NCBI RefSeq assembly: GCF_000025265.1
Contig: NC_013739.1
Location: forward strand, 868,001-932,000
From: Conexibacter woesei DSM 14684
GTDB lineage: Bacteria > Actinomycetota > Thermoleophilia > Solirubrobacterales > Solirubrobacteraceae
DNA length: 64,000 nt
Direction of reading: 5' to 3'
The notes under the pieces were generated by a model. That model saw nothing but the letters and a program-made list of their open reading frames with translations. It did no database searches and was not told the origin of the DNA. Each line of letters begins with the position of its first letter. Position 1 is the first letter of the stretch. Made by a program: the position numbers and the translations under genes. Positions 60,562-64,000 of this stretch are shown one piece after another.

Positions 60562-62184
60562 TCAGCCGCCGGTCGGCTCGCCGGGCTCAGCGGCCGGCTC
60601 GCCGGGGATCCGGTACAGCGGCTTCCACGGCGAGACGGTCCCGCCCTTGCCCGGCTCGCCCGGCACGTCGCCCTGCGTGTACCAGCTGGCCTCGTACGGA
60701 AGCCCGCGGTACAGCACCTTCTGGCCGGCCGTGAAGACCTTCGCGGCCGACCACGCCGGGTGGGTCCCGGCCGGCAGCTTCGGGATCACAGGCGCGCGGT
60801 CGGTGCGCAGCACCGGCCCGATCAGCCGCCACGGCGACTGGCCCGGCTCGACGTTCTCGGAATCGGGCGTCTGACCCTGAGAGAACCACTTCGCCACGTA
60901 GACCGCCTGGTGCCAGACGACCTTGTAGCCCTCGCGGTACGCCTGCTCGGGCTGCCAGATCGGGTACGGGCTCTTGGCGGGATCGTCGACCGTCGCGGTC
61001 GTCGCCTCCGGCAGCAGGTCGGGCTTCGTCACCGCCGCCGCGTTCGCGCGGATGCTGCCGCGCAGCCCGTCGAACGTCTTGGTGAACTGTAGGTCCTTCT
61101 GGACGACGCCGCTGCAGAGGTTCGAGAGCGTCCCGACGACGGCGAACGTCACGCCGCACTGCTTGTCGCGGTTGAGCGACCAGATCGAGACGCGCCCGAG
61201 GCCGCGGTCGGCGGCGAAGTCCGCGATCGCCTCCGCGTCCTTGACCGAGACGCGCTCGCCTCTGACGTCGTTCTGGCCGATCATCACGGTGACGCCGACC
61301 TTGCGCCAGAGGCTGGCGCTGCCGAGTCTCGCGCCGGCGCGGCCGAAGACGGCGGACAGCTGGCTGCGCGTCGCGGTGACCGACGAGAGGATCGCCTTGC
61401 GCATGTCGCTCGCGGCGGACGGGACGCCGAAGTCCATCGCCATCACGTTGACGCCGGCGAGGTCGACTCTCGCGTCGAGCATCGACTGCACGACCGCGAG
61501 CGCGTCGGGGTTCAGCCCCTCGGGCGTCACCGGCAGCGTCAGCCAGACGGCGAGGCGGCCTCCGTCGGCGCGCACGTCGTCCTGGATCGCCTTGACCGCG
61601 GCTGCGCGGCGGCGGTTGGCCTCGGCGTCGGCGAGCGCGTCGCCCTCGACGTCGAAGTCGACCGTGTCGGCCGCGTAGCGGTCGATCACCTTGCGGTAGG
61701 CCGACACGAGCGCGTCGGGGCGCTTGCAGGTCACCGCCAGCTCGCTGTTCGCCTGTCCGCCGAACGAGATCACGGCGTCGCCGCCCTGCCCGCGCAGCTG
61801 CGCGACGCGGCGGTCGAGGTCGAGCGCGGTCGCGGCGCCGTCGAGCGACTGGTGCGTCCCCCACGTCGGCGTGCAGGCGCCGTCGGCCTCTCTGCCGGCG
61901 ACGACGAAGCCGAGCACGGCGTTGGGCGACGGGTTCGCGGCGCGGTCCTGGAACGCGTAGGTCGGGGTGAGCGTCGTGTCGACGTACGGCGCGAACCACG
62001 TGCCCGCGCCCGCGGCGCCGTGCGCCCGCGCCGGTTCGGTCGAGGTGACGTCGCGCACGGCGAGGAAGCCGCCGCCCGCGGCGGCGGCGACGAGCACCAG
62101 CGCGACCAGCACGCGCCAGACCGACAGTCTCGGCTCGGGCGCGTCGGGCAGCGTGGCGGGATCGGGCAGGTCGGCGGCGCTCAT
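60562..62184 (-). CDS. GH18-like membrane-anchored glycosidase with two chitin-binding-like modules
   Basis: A 540-aa protein. An N-terminal signal anchor (SVWRVLVALVLVAAAAGGGF) is followed by a GH18-type TIM barrel with the catalytic signature D-T-V-D-F-D-V-E (Asp173, Asp176, Asp178, Glu180). Two CBM5/12-like modules are at about 425-475 (IWQPEQAYREGYKVVWHQAV, then YVAKWFSQGQTPDSE) and 485-535 (SAAKVFTAGQKVLYRGLPYE, ASWYTQGDVPGEP). GH18 enzymes hydrolyse beta-1,4-GlcNAc polymers. The ATG overlaps the stop of the GT2 gene (ATGA), so synthase and hydrolase are made together, which suggests a beta-glycan that is trimmed or released at the cell surface. Confidence 0.9.
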   Translation of the reverse strand: MSAADLPDPATLPDAPEPRLSVWRVLVALVLVAAAAGGGFLAVRDVTSTEPARAHGAAGAGTWFAPYVDTTLTPTYAFQDRAANPSPNAVLGFVVAGREADGACTPTWGTHQSLDGAATALDLDRRVAQLRGQGGDAVISFGGQANSELAVTCKRPDALVSAYRKVIDRYAADTVDFDVEGDALADAEANRRRAAAVKAIQDDVRADGGRLAVWLTLPVTPEGLNPDALAVVQSMLDARVDLAGVNVMAMDFGVPSAASDMRKAILSSVTATRSQLSAVFGRAGARLGSASLWRKVGVTVMIGQNDVRGERVSVKDAEAIADFAADRGLGRVSIWSLNRDKQCGVTFAVVGTLSNLCSGVVQKDLQFTKTFDGLRGSIRANAAAVTKPDLLPEATTATVDDPAKSPYPIWQPEQAYREGYKVVWHQAVYVAKWFSQGQTPDSENVEPGQSPWRLIGPVLRTDRAPVIPKLPAGTHPAWSAAKVFTAGQKVLYRGLPYEASWYTQGDVPGEPGKGGTVSPWKPLYRIPGEPAAEPGEPTGG

Positions 62185-64000
62185 CGCGGGACCTCCGGCT
62201 CGGCGACGGCGGGAACGGAGGCCTCGTCGTCGGCGACCCTCAGCGGAGCCGGCGGGTCGTCGGCGCGGCCCGGCGGCCGGTCGGTCGCGCGACGGCCCAT
62301 GTACGCCGGCAGGTCGGTCTCGCGGCGGCCGTTGCCGGCGCGGCGGTCGGCCGCCGAGCCGGAGCGGCGGTCGGCGGCGGTGCCGGAGCGGCCGGACGCG
62401 GAGCGCCGCTCCGCGCGGCGCACGCCGTCGGCCGGGGCGTACGCGAGCGTCTGCGACCAGTGCGGCGCGGCCGGCTGGGCGAGCGCCTGACGCCGTTCGG
62501 CGCGCTTGGCGCGCGCCGAGCGCTGCGGCTTGTAGAGCCAGCTGACGACGTTGCGCCAGACGTCGACGAGCGAGTGGCCGACGCCGATGTACGCGACGAT
62601 CGCGTACGTGGCGGCGGCGGCGTTGAGCCCCGCCAGGATCACGTTGACCCAGCGGTCGCGGTCGAGGTCGCTGAGCAGCGTCAGCACCGAGAAGGCGACG
62701 AAGACGTACGGCAGCAGGACGAAGGTGAGTCCGGGGGTCGTGCGCGTGTGCACCTTCGGCGTCCGCTTGAACGCCGGGCGCCCGCCGATCAGCACCTGCA
62801 GCAGGGACGCGCCGACGCCGGCGAGGTTCACGCCCAGCAGCACGAGGTTGAACCCGTACAGGCCGAAGACGTCGCTGCGCCGATAGCCGCAGTGCTTGAG
62901 GTCGACGGCCATCATCAGGAAGTACGGCACGGAGATCAGCAGCACGAGCGGGCTGATCAGCTGGTCGTTGAACTGGTAGAGCAGCAGGAAGATCAGGCCG
63001 ATCGACGCCCAGCAGATCGACGCCATGTAGTTGACGCGCAGGAACGTCTCGCCAAGGCGCTGGCGCTCGCCGCGATCGCGCCGCGTGCGGATCTGGCGCC
63101 ACAGCGCGGGGAGGATCAGCAGGCCGCCGTTGGCCCAGCGCTGACGCTGGATGCAGAGCGCGCCGAAGTCCGGCGGCGTCGCGCTGTAGCTCAGCCGCTC
63201 GGGGTAGTTGAGCAGCCGCCAGCCGTGGACGCCGAGGTCGATGCTCGACTCGGTGTCCTCGATCACGGTGCGGTCGGAGATGTAGCGGCTGATCTCCCAG
63301 TCGCCGTCGTGGCTGACCTCGCGCAGGTCGTCGATCGCGCGCTTGCGCAGGACGGCGTTGGCGCCGACCCAGAAGGTCGCGTCGTAGTGGGTCATCCCCT
63401 GGTGGACCATGTGCTGCAGGTCGGTCGTCGCGCCGGCCATCCGCTCCAGCCGGGTGGAGGCGCCGGGGAAGGCCGTGTACGGCGCCTGCGCGACGGCGAC
63501 GCGCGCGTGCTCCTGCTGTTCGAGCAGGTGCACGATCCGCTGGCAGTACTCGGGCAGCAGCAGGCTGTCGGCGTCGAGCGTCAGCACGTAGTCGGGGTTG
63601 CGCACGACGAGGTCGGCGTCGCTGTCGGTGCGCAGCAGCGCGAGGCCGCCGCCGGGCACCGCGATCTCGCGGTAGCTGCCGCCCATCAGCCCGATGTAGC
63701 TGTTGAGGTTCATCGCCTTGTTCGGCTCGTGCGAGAGCGACACGAAGCGCTTGCGCTGGAACGAGCTGATGCGCGCGCCGAAGATCCAGGTGAGGCGTCG
63801 CAGCAGGAAGCGCAGGTGGTCCTTGGTGAGCGTCGCGCCGTCGCCGATCGCGGCGCGCAGCGCCTTCGCCGTCGTCGTCATCTCGCCCGCCAGCGCGAGC
63901 AGCACCTGGTCGACGAGGAACTGGTCGGTGTGGTCGGTCACCTCGTAGCCGGCGGCGTAGTCGGTGAGCCACTGTGCGGCGTGCTCGTACTCGGCCGCGA
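62181..64000 (-). CDS. Processive family 2 glycosyltransferase (cellulose/chitin synthase-like), N-terminus outside window
   Basis: 606 codons are visible; the frame stays open through base 64000, so the start is outside. It carries the GT2 processive motifs: DADSLLLPEY (D-x-D), VIEDTESSIDLGVHGWRL (general-base E-D), and the Q-x-x-R-W box QRQRWANGG. TM helices follow (MASICWASIGLIFLLLYQFN, LVLLISVPYFLMMAVDL, LVLLGVNLAGVGASLLQVLI and further). The cytoplasmic C-terminal tail is Arg/Ala-rich with repeated AERR/ADRRSGS units. The enzyme makes and exports a beta-linked polysaccharide from a nucleotide sugar. The adjoining GH18-like gene points to a GlcNAc-containing polymer, but that is an inference. 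Confidence 0.93.
   Translation of the reverse strand, partial: AAEYEHAAQWLTDYAAGYEVTDHTDQFLVDQVLLALAGEMTTTAKALRAAIGDGATLTKDHLRFLLRRLTWIFGARISSFQRKRFVSLSHEPNKAMNLNSYIGLMGGSYREIAVPGGGLALLRTDSDADLVVRNPDYVLTLDADSLLLPEYCQRIVHLLEQQEHARVAVAQAPYTAFPGASTRLERMAGATTDLQHMVHQGMTHYDATFWVGANAVLRKRAIDDLREVSHDGDWEISRYISDRTVIEDTESSIDLGVHGWRLLNYPERLSYSATPPDFGALCIQRQRWANGGLLILPALWRQIRTRRDRGERQRLGETFLRVNYMASICWASIGLIFLLLYQFNDQLISPLVLLISVPYFLMMAVDLKHCGYRRSDVFGLYGFNLVLLGVNLAGVGASLLQVLIGGRPAFKRTPKVHTRTTPGLTFVLLPYVFVAFSVLTLLSDLDRDRWVNVILAGLNAAAATYAIVAYIGVGHSLVDVWRNVVSWLYKPQRSARAKRAERRQALAQPAAPHWSQTLAYAPADGVRRAERRSASGRSGTAADRRSGSAADRRAGNGRRETDLPAYMGRRATDRPPGRADDPPAPLRVADDEASVPAVAEPEVPR

Noticed and set aside
60562-63972. 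A GT2-GH18 fusion protein of 1136 codons
   Set aside because: The frame upstream of 62184 is out of register with the GT2 motifs and reads as Arg-rich nonsense; the genes are separate and overlap by ATGA.

Overview
This 64 kb window is GC-rich, densely coding chromosomal DNA from a member of the Actinomycetota, most plausibly Thermoleophilia/Solirubrobacterales (Conexibacter-like). That placement is an inference. It rests on the very high GC content with frequent GTG starts, a deazaflavin-type (F420) nitroreductase family protein, ECF41 and ECF42 sigma factors, a DtxR/IdeR-type iron box, and secreted proteins built from CSLREA, beta-helix and short Ig-like cassettes. No rRNA, phage, plasmid or CRISPR locus is visible. 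Four tRNA genes are present (Lys-TTT, Glu-TTC, Val-TAC, Asp-GTC).

Region by region. 0-5 kb: the 3' end of purH, a STAS anti-sigma antagonist, a large CHASE-PAS-PAS-GGDEF-EAL c-di-GMP protein, a small winged-helix protein and two tRNAs. 5-12 kb: a TetR-controlled SDR / acyl-CoA dehydrogenase / APH-like kinase operon resembling the kinase-dehydrogenase route for 4-hydroxyacyl-CoAs (LvaA/LvaC/ACAD10-11 type), then TetR, methyltransferase and MBL-fold genes. 12-20 kb: a HAD phosphatase, tRNA-Val, a secreted NHL-type propeller, MarR, an isobutyryl/methylmalonyl-CoA mutase large subunit, a 3-hydroxybutyryl-CoA dehydrogenase and a P450. 20.3-23.2 kb: tRNA-Asp followed by two decayed copies of its 3' end, each with a hairpin. 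They enclose a RelE/Phd-type toxin-antitoxin pair, an antitoxin-like orphan, and an imine-reductase-like gene with an HxlR regulator. This looks like a small tRNA-anchored accessory island without an integrase.

23-37 kb: YnfA and CadD-type membrane proteins, a LuxR-ATPase gene relic, a 1150-aa secreted SdrD-B/DUF11 protein preceded by a tiny coupled upstream ORF, a VOC protein, an ECF42-DGPF pair, and a two-gene unit for a 956-aa secreted protein and a beta-helix/OmpA protein. 37-47 kb: ECF41 sigma with a deazaflavin nitroreductase and a serine hydrolase, an ArsR-DUF899-AHSA1 operon with a palindromic operator over the start codon, an MFS transporter with an Ala-Pro repeat linker, AraC/SDR/TetR genes, an iron-box-controlled solute-binding lipoprotein and a YafY-type regulator. 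47-64 kb: peptide deformylase, GH15 trehalase-like enzyme, DUF389 protein, a DHA2 exporter/TetR/SnoaL cluster with twin palindromic operators, a collagen-like secreted protein, a YtrA-type GntR-ABC operon, an orphan terminator, an ankyrin protein, a PadR-(HAAS-ABC)-permease operon, and a GH18-like plus processive GT2 pair that runs off the window.

The layout is a series of short one-component-regulator operons, many with 4-bp ATGA/GTGA overlaps. Three convergent gene pairs share the palindrome CTAG as both stop codons.
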